A DNA stretch of 64,000 nucleotides from Condylostoma magnum. Lineage: Eukaryota; Ciliophora; Heterotrichea; Heterotrichida; Condylostomatidae. Of this stretch, positions 1-13,123 are shown one piece after another. The notes under the pieces are model-generated. The model worked only from the letters and a program-made list of their open reading frames with translations, did no database searches and was not told where the DNA came from. The first letter of the stretch is position 1. Each line of letters opens with the position of its first letter. The stretch covers positions 1 through 64,000 of the forward strand of contig CAKKTI010000050.1 of NCBI GenBank assembly GCA_920105805.1. Direction: 5' to 3'. Position numbers and translations under genes: made by a program.

Positions 1-549
1 AGCTATATTATTAAAATATGAGCTAATGTAGAGAAAGCACGAGTAATTTTGCATAAAGATAAAAGAATGCAAAATTACCTTCAAGTGCAATTTGATTGAT
101 GGTTTTTCCTATTAATTTGTCTTTTTAAAGCAAATCGATTAAAATTTATAAAATGGTATTTTTGTCGAACATAAACTTACAATCTAAAACTGAGTAAGAT
201 ATTATCAAAGCTTTACAAGTTATTATAATTTTGGCTTGATTATATAGCTCCTTCCCATTAGCCAATTATACAAACATATTTAAGGGGAATTCCACTCACT
301 TCATAAATTAATTATTTTTACTTATATAATTAGATAAGATGCAAGAGTAGTATAAAAGGTAAATAATAGTGAAGAAAAGCTTTAAACTTCAATTAGTTGA
401 AAAGAAATAAAAGTTAGAAATATGCAGAAAATTATAAATAATATTATTCTGGTTGAAATAGTGATTAAGGTACTTACACAATGCAAATTTTTTAGAACTT
501 TTGCTTAATTGGATAGTTTAACTCATAAACATCTAATACAAAATCACTA
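1..549. other. Gene-free left edge
   Basis: AT-rich sequence with no reading that looks like a protein family under the reassigned code. It lies downstream of the EEP gene, whose stop is at 550-552, and should hold that gene's short 3' UTR. A gene off the left edge cannot be excluded. No tRNA, repeat or promoter motif was recognised. Confidence 0.5.
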
Positions 550-1506
550 TTAAATTAATTCAAATTTTACTACTAATCCATAGTGATCACTTAAGCTATA
601 AAACGGCTGCTCTTCATTAACTTCAAATTTATCAATATAAGTTTCTTACCAGTTTATCCTGAAGCGTGTTTCTGCAGGTTTTAGAATAAAGACATAATCT
701 AACACTTAATCTGTCTTTAATCTATATTTTTTAGCTTTTCTAGTAACCTCAGCATACCCAGAAGTAGCCTGAAATCTTTAATACTTTAAAGCAAAAACAT
801 CTAGTAAGTTATCCCCATTTGACAAGGTTGAAAAACTATAATCATAATCAGTAAACCCATACAACACATGCAAATCAAAAGCATCACTATTTAAATCCCC
901 ACAAATTATACACATCTAATCTTTACAGCAAGTTTCATATAATTACCTCAAGCATCTCAAATGATGCCTATTTATAACCTTTTAAGTCAAAATATCCTTG
1001 AATTAAGATTTAGAGTAGTCAGAATACCCATTTCATTCTATTTTATCAGACTCATTTAAAACTCTATTAACCTTTACATATATAGCTTGAGTATGAGTAG
1101 CTATAAGATTCATCAGTTTTCCATTCACATCAATTAAACAATAAAGTCCACCTTTATCTGCTAAAGCATCAGCATCTACCCCAGTATTAAACGCCTAAAA
1201 GAGAGAGTTTCTTATAGGAAAGCGACTTAAAACTAATAGTCCCCCGTCCACAAATCCAGCTTTTCAAAACGGAGGAGGTGGACTTTAAGTATGATACAAC
1301 AACCCAACAGTTTTCGCCGATTAAATAATCTTATGTTTTCTATCATTCATAAAAGCGAAAGCTTCTTATAAACAGATAATATCATAATTAGGCATAATAT
1401 GCCTTATAAAGTACTTCATTCTATCCTTCTTGCAATCCCCTCTAAAATTCTGCACACCGGGCGGCCTCAGGAAAATATTAAGAGATAATAGTCTCACCTA
1501 TGCCAT
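550..1506 (-). CDS. Endonuclease/exonuclease/phosphatase family protein (neutral sphingomyelinase-like)
   Basis: A 318-residue EEP-fold enzyme that should cleave a phosphodiester (a phospholipid such as sphingomyelin, or a nucleic acid) with Mg2+. Visible motifs in order: N-terminal LLSLNIF strand, ICLQEAF with the metal-binding Glu at residue 48, a GDLNSD motif mid-protein and a terminal SDHYGL with the catalytic Asp-His pair. Length is normal for a compact EEP domain; there is no signal peptide or membrane helix. The Gln of LQE is a TAA codon and the third codon is TAG, so the reassigned code is needed from the start. The gene ends TAA-TAG-TGA, three different stops in a row. Its ATG lies 19 bases after the proteasome gene's stop on the same strand. 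The family is clear; substrate is inferred. Confidence 0.85.
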
Positions 1507-1525
1507 TTTAAAGCAATATTCTTAA

Positions 1526-2176
1526 CTAATCATTACGAAGTGGTACTCTGCTTGTAGTGATTCCATCTAGTTTTATCTCCCATACTTCCACAGCGTCGCC
1601 AGTGTAGATATCTCTTTCTGCACATGAGGTCATTACATCCCTTATAAGCTCAACTCCGTCATGAGCATAATACCCGTTTCTCAAGGTAGTCGGGTTCAAT
1701 TAATTCCTGCCAGTTAACTGATTATCCAACACGGGCATGACCAACTCAATACCAGACCCCTGTGCACCGTAGTTCAACTTATCAAAACTTCCAATAGCAT
1801 CATACCCGTACACTCCCGGGCCATTTTCCCCAATACCAGCCAGAAGATTGAACGTATAGTAGGGGAAAAACCTCTGGTAGTACAAAGTCACGGACAAAAG
1901 TTAAGCCAATGCCTCCAATGACGGTTCTTATCCGTGCTGATTTATATAATGACTAATTCTTGCCTTCAATACCTTATGCAAAGTCTAAGCATCTGTCACC
2001 ATGCCTGCAGTAGCAATTACACACTTGGAGGTGAGTTAGGTCAATTTTACATGATCACGACTCAGTATGTTATAACCTTGAGAAATTCTAGTATCACAGC
2101 CTACCAAAACTTTGTCCTCTGTAGCAACTGCAACTACTGTTCCTCCATTGTTGACGTAAGGGTTGAAACGAGACAT
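1526..2176 (-). CDS. PSMB1: Proteasome subunit beta type-1 (beta-6)
   Basis: A 216-residue non-catalytic beta subunit of the 20S proteasome core. Sequence evidence: N-terminal [16 protein letters not shown] like beta-6, a DTRIS motif, the [13 protein letters not shown] block, a [14 protein letters not shown] region, LLDNQ-like PVLDNQL, and [12 protein letters not shown] near the end. The protein ends LRND, matching LRKD of human PSMB1, and the next codon is TAG, so TAG must terminate here although it codes Gln elsewhere. Human PSMB1 is 241 residues; the shorter N-terminus suggests little or no propeptide. The start is 20-23 bases after the tandem stop of the upstream INTS3 gene. Family assignment is firm. 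Confidence 0.93.
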
Positions 2177-2199
2177 TTTTTATAGTTTGGCAGGAATTA

Positions 2200-4542
2200 T
2201 TAAATTTTTAACTCTAACAGATTTTTAAACTCTTTTCTGTATTCTGAGCTTAAGCTGGATATTTCGTTGTTCAGGATTTCTTAGATTGCCTTGCTTTTTA
2301 TCAGTTTTTGGCATTTACCACCCACCTCTATTCAAAATTTTAGATGTTTTAGTATATTGATTCTTCTTTGGAATTTGTCGCTTTGTAAGGCGGTTATTAT
2401 AGCTTCTTCTATTAGAGCTGATTTAACCTCTGCTATGCAGGCGTGTACTAGTTCTTTGCAGAATTTGGAGCTCAGTTTCATGAGAGATACTAGATTTTGG
2501 GATTGGATATAAGATTTGTAGAGATTTATATATTGGAGGAAACCTTTAAAATATACCTGGTTTTTGTCCTTTTAAGCATGTCTTAGAATTTTTATTAGGT
2601 TCTGAGTTTATAAAGGCTGTATCTCAGTACAGATTAGCTTCCAGAGTAGTCGTCTTTCGCTTGAGGATAACTAAGGACTTAATTAAAGGACTTGTTCTAC
2701 TTTTGTACCTAAAACTACTATTTTTTCCTATTGAATTTAATTCAACATAAACTCGAACTTTTAAGGAGTTACAGTTTGCAAGTATAGAACTATTATTTTA
2801 TCTGTTATCAATTTTTAATGGTTTTCAAATACATATGGGAATACCTCATTAAGGAATTCCAGTTTAAATTCTAATAATGCCTCTTATAGATCATTATAGA
2901 GATTATTTTACAAGTTTTCATATAGATAACTGCACTTGCTTTCTTTGCAATAGCAAAGCAGTCTAATTCCTATTAAGCTTTCCTTTTTACACAGTTGTAT
3001 ACAGAGTTAACGATATGCTGAGCTTTGATTAGCCCTATCAAAAATATGGTATATTATATCATCCTATATTCCCAGCTTTAAAGGTTTTACTAGCTAGAAT
3101 TTTATTGATTTTAAAATAAACTCGCATAAATCATCATTATTTGGGTTACAAAGCTATAAAATTTAATCTAATGTTTAAATCAACGGCTTATTACTAAAAG
3201 ACTGCGCAAGTTCTTATAAAGAATCAAACAAACTTTACGGAATTGTGATATAAGTTTCCTCATAAAGTTATTTTTTCTCCTTAATTCCATTCTCTTAGCC
3301 AAAGAGTTGACTGAATCTGATCTTTAAATTATTATCAATTCTTTCATCCCTTTTAATTTCCTCCAAAGGCATGCAAAAACCCTACTAAACAGCATACCTT
3401 AAACAGTTTGAAAAGCTTTTCCTAATATCATCCTGACATGCAGAATCAAAGTCTTCAAAAAAGTAAATAACAAAAGCGATTAATTCCTGAAACAACTCTA
3501 AATCTTGACTAAAGCATTAGTTCAACAAAGCAAAAACAGGTAGACTTGTTATGTAATTATCTTATGCAGAGTTATGAAAAAAGCAATCAAAGAAAATAGC
3601 TTGTTTTAGTCAGGCTTGGTTATTCTGGATTACACAGTTTTTCAGTAGTCAAATTAAAGCTAATGTTTTTGCATCAATTGCATCGATTTGGTAGTTTAGT
3701 ATATAGCGGGCTATATCCGGGAAAATATCCTCACTGTATTAATATACTGAAATTTGCATATATCTGAATACATTAGCTCCTTGTTCAATTATATAGCAGA
3801 TTCTTTACTCCATTTAAGGATCTATTAGCATTGCGTGTAAATGGAGATGTGTAGGAGTGTATAACAAGTATTTATACAGAAGAACATCGTCTTTACTTAT
3901 TTGTATCAGCTCACTACCGATAATCTATAACTCCTGCACATTGTTAAGCAGGCCTAGAACTCTAATTAAGTCTCTTCCAATTTATAAACAGTACTCTTTC
4001 TTACGTTGCCATAGATATAAAATACTGTCTAGGTTGTTTTACTGGTTTACATTATTATCCTACTGTGAAAAAAGCCTTAAAAGCTTATAAAATATAAGAG
4101 GGATTATTGATGAGTTTAAATTACATAAAAAGTCCATCTACTATCTCAAATACAGAGAAATATCAGTAGTTCTATACATCTGCGTAAATAAATCATTTAT
4201 TTAATTGCAGTCCCTCTTCCACAACTAGTCAATGATCATTAATAAGTTCTAAAAATTATTCAACCTTGGCATAATATTACTCAGTATATCACAAACTGCT
4301 GTAAAATTTCCTTCAGTCACAATGACTAGCAATTACATCCAATCCTTCCCAACCAAAATCCCGTATATTAAACCCTTCATACACTTTCGCTTATCATTCA
4401 TTCCTTATAAACTCATGTACTGCTCAACCTCAGACTACCGTGATCCCAATGCATCCTTTACAGCAGAGTAACAAGCTTCTAGGTCAAAAATTTCTGGATC
4501 TAAAGTCTCAAACTGTAGCTTGTCTATAAGTACTGTTTCCAT
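2200..4542 (-). CDS. INTS3: Integrator complex subunit 3-like protein
   Basis: A 780-residue mostly helical protein. It resembles INTS3, a subunit of the nuclear Integrator complex that cleaves nascent snRNA and other RNA polymerase II transcripts. Similarity is seen in the N-terminal KGLIYGILVGKDW block, in GRDLIRVL, in the PDIARYILNYQ stretch, and in a segment equivalent to the INTS3 WLLTTC...LFYDWLFFD region (ALIWLLKNC, then AIFFDCFFHNS), followed by a helix pair ending PLEEIKRDERIDNN. Gln codons TAA and TAG occur throughout and TGA encodes Trp within the ALIWLL block. Termination is at tandem TAA-TAA. It is transcribed divergently from the PKA-R-like gene across 19 bases. A second Integrator candidate lies at 56148. 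The call rests on pattern recognition of a divergent family. Confidence 0.6.
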
Positions 4543-4561
4543 TTATAATTTAGACTAAATA
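4543..4561. promoter_or_regulatory. 19-base bidirectional intergenic with 13-base palindrome
   Basis: The entire space between two divergent start codons. It contains the interrupted palindrome ATTTAG-A-CTAAAT at 4548-4560. Both promoters and both 5' UTRs must fit here or extend into the opposite coding sequence. Regulatory function is inferred. Confidence 0.5.
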
Positions 4562-5710
4562 ATGGATTTTGAGCTATCATCCTTTCACTCGAATCTTGCA
4601 ATGGCACTTTAAAACTTCCAGTAATGAAATCCTAATGGAAACGCTTAAGACTTAGCTTTAGAAATTTTAAAATTGACTGATGGTTCCTTTCAACTAGGAG
4701 AATTTCCAGAATTAGAGGATTAATTAAATTTATTATTTGGATTAGATGAGTCAGATGAAAGGAGAGAAAGTGGCAAATCGTATGATTGAGATGACAGACG
4801 AAGTAAGCTTTATATAGACTCAATTGCGGGGGAATCTCTTACAGAGGAAGATCTCTTTTGGAATCCTCCATTATATACCAAAGACCCAGACACAATGGAA
4901 AACTTGATGTAGATGTATAGAAACAATATACTGATGAATCACTTACCCCATGAGTAGCTTTAAATTGTAGTGGAGGCTTCACAGTTAGTGGAATTTGCAG
5001 AGGGGTAAGTTGTTATTATGCAGAATGACGAAGGAATTGACTGCTATACTGTAGATGAGGGATAGCTAGAGTGCTATATAGAAGGTTTGGGGGTAGTTTG
5101 CACTTACTCCAGAGGGATGAGTTTTGGGGAAATTGCTTTGATGTATGGAAATGTAAGAGCAGCGACTATAACTGTAATTTATATATAGGCGATTAGTGAT
5201 GCAAGACTATGAAAACTAGATAGAATGACTTATAAGAGGATAGTAATGAGTCATACTTTGGCTAAAAGAAATTCTTTTATGGACTTTTTTGGAATGCTTG
5301 ATTTTTTTAAGGATTTGAATGAGGAGGTAAAGTAAGAATTAGGTAACAGTAGCTCTACTTTAACTTATAAACAAGGGTCTATGATTATTAGAGAGTCAGA
5401 TCATTTTCCTGACAGGTATATGTTTATTGTAGAAAAAGGAACAGCAGTACTGACAAAATAGCAGGAAGAGCTGCACGAGTACGGCCCTTATAGCTGGTTT
5501 GGAGATAGAAGGATGTTTTTTTAAGATACAGATTTAAGCTATGGAGTAAAGGCAAAAACGGATGTTGTTATATATCGAATCTCTGAGCCTTATATAGTTG
5601 CATTGCCTATTGTTGATGCGTTAAAAGAGAATGCTACCAATAAATTATTTTAGTTTAAGGTTTTTATACAGAATTTAAAATGGTTAGTACTCTAAGAAAG
5701 ACTGTGTTAA
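4562..5710 (+). CDS. cAMP-dependent protein kinase regulatory subunit-like protein, two CNB domains
   Basis: A 382-residue protein with two cyclic-nucleotide-binding domains. An R-R-E-S site at residues 67-70 fits the inhibitor segment that occupies the PKA catalytic site in type II-like subunits. CNB-A (about 120-240) carries an intact phosphate-binding cassette, FGEIALMYGNVRAAT, and is followed by LWKLDRMTYKRI. CNB-B (about 245-370) has lost the cassette consensus (WFGDRRMFF and no RAAT), so it may not bind nucleotide. No N-terminal docking/dimerisation helix pair is evident. Trp codons include TGA. It ends at tandem TAA-TAA. Role: probably holds a PKA catalytic subunit inactive until cAMP or cGMP binds, plausibly in cilia; location is inferred. 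Confidence 0.8.
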
Positions 5711-5771
5711 TAATCAACCTTTTATATGTGTTAGTGTATCAAGTATCTATAAACTTTACATATAAACAAAT

Positions 5772-6749
5772 ATGGATCCGGATCCATGGGGATAGATTGA
5801 ATAAGAAGTATAGGCTACCAGTTGGACTCGTTTTGGGTCTAATATAAGTCCTCCTTAAGCTCCTCCTGGATTTGATTAGCAAGTTAACTAAAATTCAGAA
5901 TTTACCTTTGGACTTCCAAGTTCCCCAGAAGCAAAATTAGATAATTGTCCAATACAACTTTAGTACAAATATGAAAAAGGTGAGGACAAGAATCTAATGC
6001 TGAACTATAAAACACAATAATGCTTTAAATAAAACTGTAATAAATAGATCTGCTCAGATTTCCATGATTAAAACGATAGAAGAAGAATACCTATGTTGAT
6101 AAGCAGCCAAACTTGGAATTATGACTCTGCTATGTGTACTCAATATAAAAACTGTAATAGGAAGGATAACTGCAATAAAGCTCACAATTAGTTAGAGATT
6201 AACTTTCATCCTTTAATATTTAGAGTACAAAGATGCACGGGGTGTAATAACTAACAGGATTGTCATAATGCTCATTCAGTGTAGTTAATGAGGTAAGTAG
6301 GACTAAAAATTCCAGATTTAGTGATAGATATAAAAACCTATAAAATGAATCCTTGCACCGGATGCACTGATAAAAAATTCTGCTTTAATTATCATTCAAT
6401 TTTTGATAGAAGAAGAAAAGGTTTGAAATATAAGCCAATTCCCTGCCAGAATGCATTTTCAAGTTAAGATTTAGTATAATTGAAAAAGTGTAGGAAGGGA
6501 GATGATTGTCCTCTTGCTCATAATAAATTTGAAATTTGGTATCATTTAGATTTTTTCCATAAGAATTAATGTTAAAGGGAATATTGCATACAGGTCTTTT
6601 GTCCTTTTAATCATAACTACTAAGATGAACTTCAAGTAGTTTTACAACCACCGATTGTAGTAGAGGAAAATTTATAAAGTGGATGGGAAGAGCCTAAAAG
6701 AAGGAATCGTAGGAGAAGGAAGTAGTCTATTAATTTTAGAAGTTATTAA
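5772..6749 (+). CDS. CCCH zinc-finger protein with about six Cys3His clusters
   Basis: A 325-residue protein with a Pro/Gln-rich N-terminus (about 1-70) and a series of Cys/His clusters of CCCH type: C-F-K-Q-N-C...C-S-D-F-H, C-T-Q-Y-K-N-C...C-N-K-A-H, C-T-G-C...C-H-N-A-H, C-T-G-C...C-F-N-Y-H, C-R-K-G-D-D-C-P-L-A-H and C-I-Q-V-F-C-P-F-N-H. The layout recalls Unkempt and plant TZF proteins, which bind RNA and affect mRNA translation or decay. A basic tail (RRNRRRRK) follows. The end is uncertain: TAG at 6723, TAA at 6747 (chosen) or TGA at 6777 are all in frame. It follows the PKA-R-like gene by about 60 bases on the same strand. Confidence 0.75.
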
Positions 6750-7988
6750 CTAAATTATTTCTTCATTTTAAAGCTATGAGACTTGGATAAAGATTAAATA
6801 GCTGGGAAAATTTATCTTGTTTTGTATTATTACACTGATCTTTTAAATCTTTGTATACTACGAGAAGGTAGGTTAGATTAAGCTCTATTTTTAGAAAGTT
6901 GCTTATTTTATATGATTTTTAGATCTTTAAAGTTTTATAGCTAAATAATTGGTGAAACTCAGTGAAAAGATTTGTTTTTGTAATGATTCAGCTATGATTA
7001 AGCTTTTTGATCCGTAAACTTTTACTGTCTGTTTTTCAATATAGTTCTTAATTTATTAGCTTACATTTTTAGTTTATTCACTACATTTGAATTCTTTACT
7101 ACTTCTTGTTAAAATTAATTGAAAGGATCTTTGTTGTGTACTTGAACTAAGTTGGATTAAGATTTACTCATGTTTTGTAGAAGTATTTATTTCTTTATAC
7201 TATTTTAGAAATATCCTTTCAAGTTAATTAAACTTCCTGGGGTTTAATTATTGAATTATATAGTTTTTTAAGTATTCCCTGTCTTATTCAATTTTCTGTG
7301 CTATTATTCCGACTGATTTAATTAATCTATAACCTCTTATTAATCATCTTCTCTTTAAATAACTGAATTATGCTCATTAGTCTTTATCTTAGCAGTGTTA
7401 ATAAAGTTTAATAGGCTTAGTTTCATATATTTTAATAATATAAAATTTAATAAGGAAAAGATAAGTCTGAAATATAGAATAACAATTAAGCTCATATGTA
7501 GAAAATAAGTCCTTAGAATAATCAAATGCCATTTGATTTTTATGTATTCAACTCTAGTTTCTTATTTAAAATTATTTCATACATTTTTATGCAAACTTAA
7601 ATATAGTATAAATCGTGATTAGTTATATAAACATACATAAGGTGGAATTACTTCCTCATTCTAGTTTTTGATAGCTTCAATCATGAAAAGATGAGTCTAA
7701 CTTTAAAAGTACTTATAACTATATTAGTACATTCACTCATATGCATGAATAAGTCCTTATTAGCTTTTTTATTTTGACATTTGTATAAAGTTGGGAAATC
7801 TAATATGTCAAAATAGGGAATAAAAACTTATTAATAACATTGAAATAACACGTTTTAGATTCCTCAATATCTATCAATATATATTTCCCTATGGTAGATC
7901 TCTATAGCATTAACTATTTTAGATGATTACCTTATTGAAAATAACATATATTTTCCTGTAATAAGTTATTGTAATTAAACTATACTCT
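6750..7988. other. AT-rich gene-free stretch
   Basis: About 1.2 kb of AT-rich sequence between the CCCH gene and a small candidate gene. Neither strand shows family motifs or the higher GC and Gln-rich reading seen in the genes here. Nothing was recognised in it. Confidence 0.5.
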
Positions 7989-8279
7989 TTAGCTCTCCAT
8001 GAAAGCTTTTTGGCAATTTGTAGATCTTCTTCTTTACATCAAACTGCTCCCTTCTAATTTAATGACTATATTTGCTTTTCTTTAACAATTTTAGAAATTC
8101 TGCTCTGGTTCAAAAGACATTTGAGAAAATAGTTCTTTTGCTCTCATCTTCCTATACTCCTTTAGTTCTCAAATTGAGCCTGTTTTAGGTTGCTCAGGAT
8201 CACTTATAATGTTGGAAGGGCTTGGAGGTAGGCAAGAGTCTAAAACTCTTTGCAGACGCGGATGCTTCATTACTGGCAT
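7989..8279 (-). CDS. Small hypothetical protein (candidate)
   Basis: A possible 96-residue protein beginning MPVMKHPRLQRVLDSC, with a Pro/Ser segment, a helical SIWELKEYRKMRAKELF (Trp by TGA) and a basic C-terminus ending at TAA. GC is locally higher (about 8200-8280) than in the flanking DNA, which is why I list it. No family is recognised. Because every frame is open under this code, openness is no evidence; the support is composition and a sensible start. It sits alone inside an otherwise gene-free 2.6 kb. Confidence 0.4.
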
Positions 8280-9326
8280 TGCAAATGTAGGTTGTACTGA
8301 TTTTTATAAATTGTTATCCATTATTTAATGGTGAAGCATAAAATAAAGCTAGTAATTAGTACAATTTCTGATTAAAGATGAAATTCATTATTGCTTTAAT
8401 TTATAGCGAAATTGATTTAATAATAGTGTTTCTAAGTAAATTGGATATATAAATGGTCGATTTTGAAGCAGAGAGACTTTTGACCGGGATTCTAGACTGT
8501 AATTTATTATGCATTATTCCATTTTATAATTAGTCTCCTAATCAAACTTTACGTGTCCCTTAATATGTATCCCAAATCAATTTTACCGTGAAAATGTAAT
8601 AATATACTAATTTTAAATTATGGTTGCTACATCAGCCTAATCACAACCAAAAATTACTACTTAAATTGACTAGCCTAATTATTAATACACTAATGTAAAC
8701 ATGGAGCAAGTTTTCAGAAGACACCTATTATATCAGACCACCGTAGTTGATAATAAACAAATCTAGGGAAGCAAATTGTTACACAAAATGTGGAATTTTA
8801 ATATTTAATTTAAACTACTGTATTGAAATATGTAAATCAACGAATATAATTCTATTTTTGAGTTAATACTAATTATAGCTAGTTAAAGATTATATATCTG
8901 ATTATGAATTTCAACTAGATATATTATTCAGATATTGTGGTAGTAGTTGCATTGCCATCTATTTTTTACTAAAAATTGATAAAGAAAGTATTATTACCAT
9001 TTTAGTATAATATTTTACTAAGAAAATTGAACTTTTAAAATTACTATAAGTTTTCTAAATAATTTGTCGAGTTATAATAGAACCCTAACATGTAATTCAC
9101 CTTAAATTATGCATTAATACTAATTCTAAACCATTGATAAGATGAATTAATAAATCTAATATAGAAGTATTTGTGAAAATAGCAATTTACATTTATTAGC
9201 TAGTTTTCAACTTAGCAATTGTGATTATTAAATTTTAATAAGTAAAACTATAGAAAGCAAGTATCTAATGGGCAATAGTAAACCATTATATTAACGAAAC
9301 ATTGAGAAAAATAATTTATTCGTTTA
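8280..9326. other. AT-rich gene-free stretch
   Basis: About 1 kb upstream of the small candidate gene and downstream of the ubiquitin protease gene. Very AT-rich, no coding-like reading and no recognisable RNA gene. Nothing else is seen. Confidence 0.5.
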
Positions 9327-12470
<3,144 letters not shown>

Positions 12471-12534
12471 ATTTATATTAGTTATTGTACTTGCATAGCA
12501 ACAAAAGGTATAAGAAATCTTAACATTATAATAA

Positions 12535-13107
12535 CTAGTAGTAATTCCCTCTGAACTGATTTCCCATATACTGTGTTTCATCAGGCAGCGGAAGCAATCC
12601 ATCAGTTGCTTACCTTCTACTCCTTATATCATACCACTCTTTATTCAGCCTATGCATTATTTTCAGCAAATAAAACAGTAAGTAAGGCTTACTCTTCATA
12701 ATGGAATAAAACTCTTCTTCATTGCTAAGGGAAAACTGCTGTGTTAGCTTTAGAATGTATAACGCCTCTGGCTGTAGTAGCTACTCGAATATTTCTTTAA
12801 TACTCTCCTATGGAGCTGCAGCCTTGCCTATTTACTCTATATCATCAGCTACGGCAGACAAAGCTACTCTTAGTGGTCTTCCATTAAAATTAGCATCGTT
12901 CATATTTCTAATAGCACTTCTTACATACTCCTTCCCCCTAAACTCACAAAACCCATATCCTTTTGGCTCATTGGAGTTCTTATCCATAATAATCCTAAAG
13001 GACACAACAGGCCCAATTTACTCAAAAAATGCTCTTAATTCTTCCTCTTTTGCATCGTATGGAATATTCCCAACAAAAACACTTCTTTCAGCCTTACTGC
13101 TCGCCAT
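12535..13107 (-). CDS. CSTF2: Cleavage stimulation factor 64 kDa-like protein (RRM plus hinge)
   Basis: A 190-residue protein with one N-terminal RRM (about 8-90): RNP2 is VFVGNIPY and RNP1 is KGYGFCEF, as in CstF64, which binds the GU-rich element downstream of poly(A) sites. A helical segment (about 115-165, including EALYILKLTQQFSL) fits the hinge that binds CstF77 and symplekin. Metazoan CstF64 is far longer; the Pro/Gly-rich region and C-terminal domain are absent, so this is a minimal version. It ends at TAG followed by TTA-TTA-TAA. Its ATG lies 16 bases after the stop of the FAF2-like gene. In a genome with such short 3' spaces a cleavage factor is of interest, but that link is inference. 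Confidence 0.8.
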
Positions 13108-13123
13108 TTTAAAGTAAAATTAA

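Noticed and set aside
8461-8510. Possible tRNA-like stretch with higher GC
   Set aside because: No T-loop consensus, no anticodon stem and no plausible cloverleaf could be drawn. No tRNA was found elsewhere in the window.
6780-9320. Long open frames in the gene-poor island
   Set aside because: Under an all-sense code every frame is open, so length means nothing; composition and motifs do not support genes except weakly at 7989-8279.
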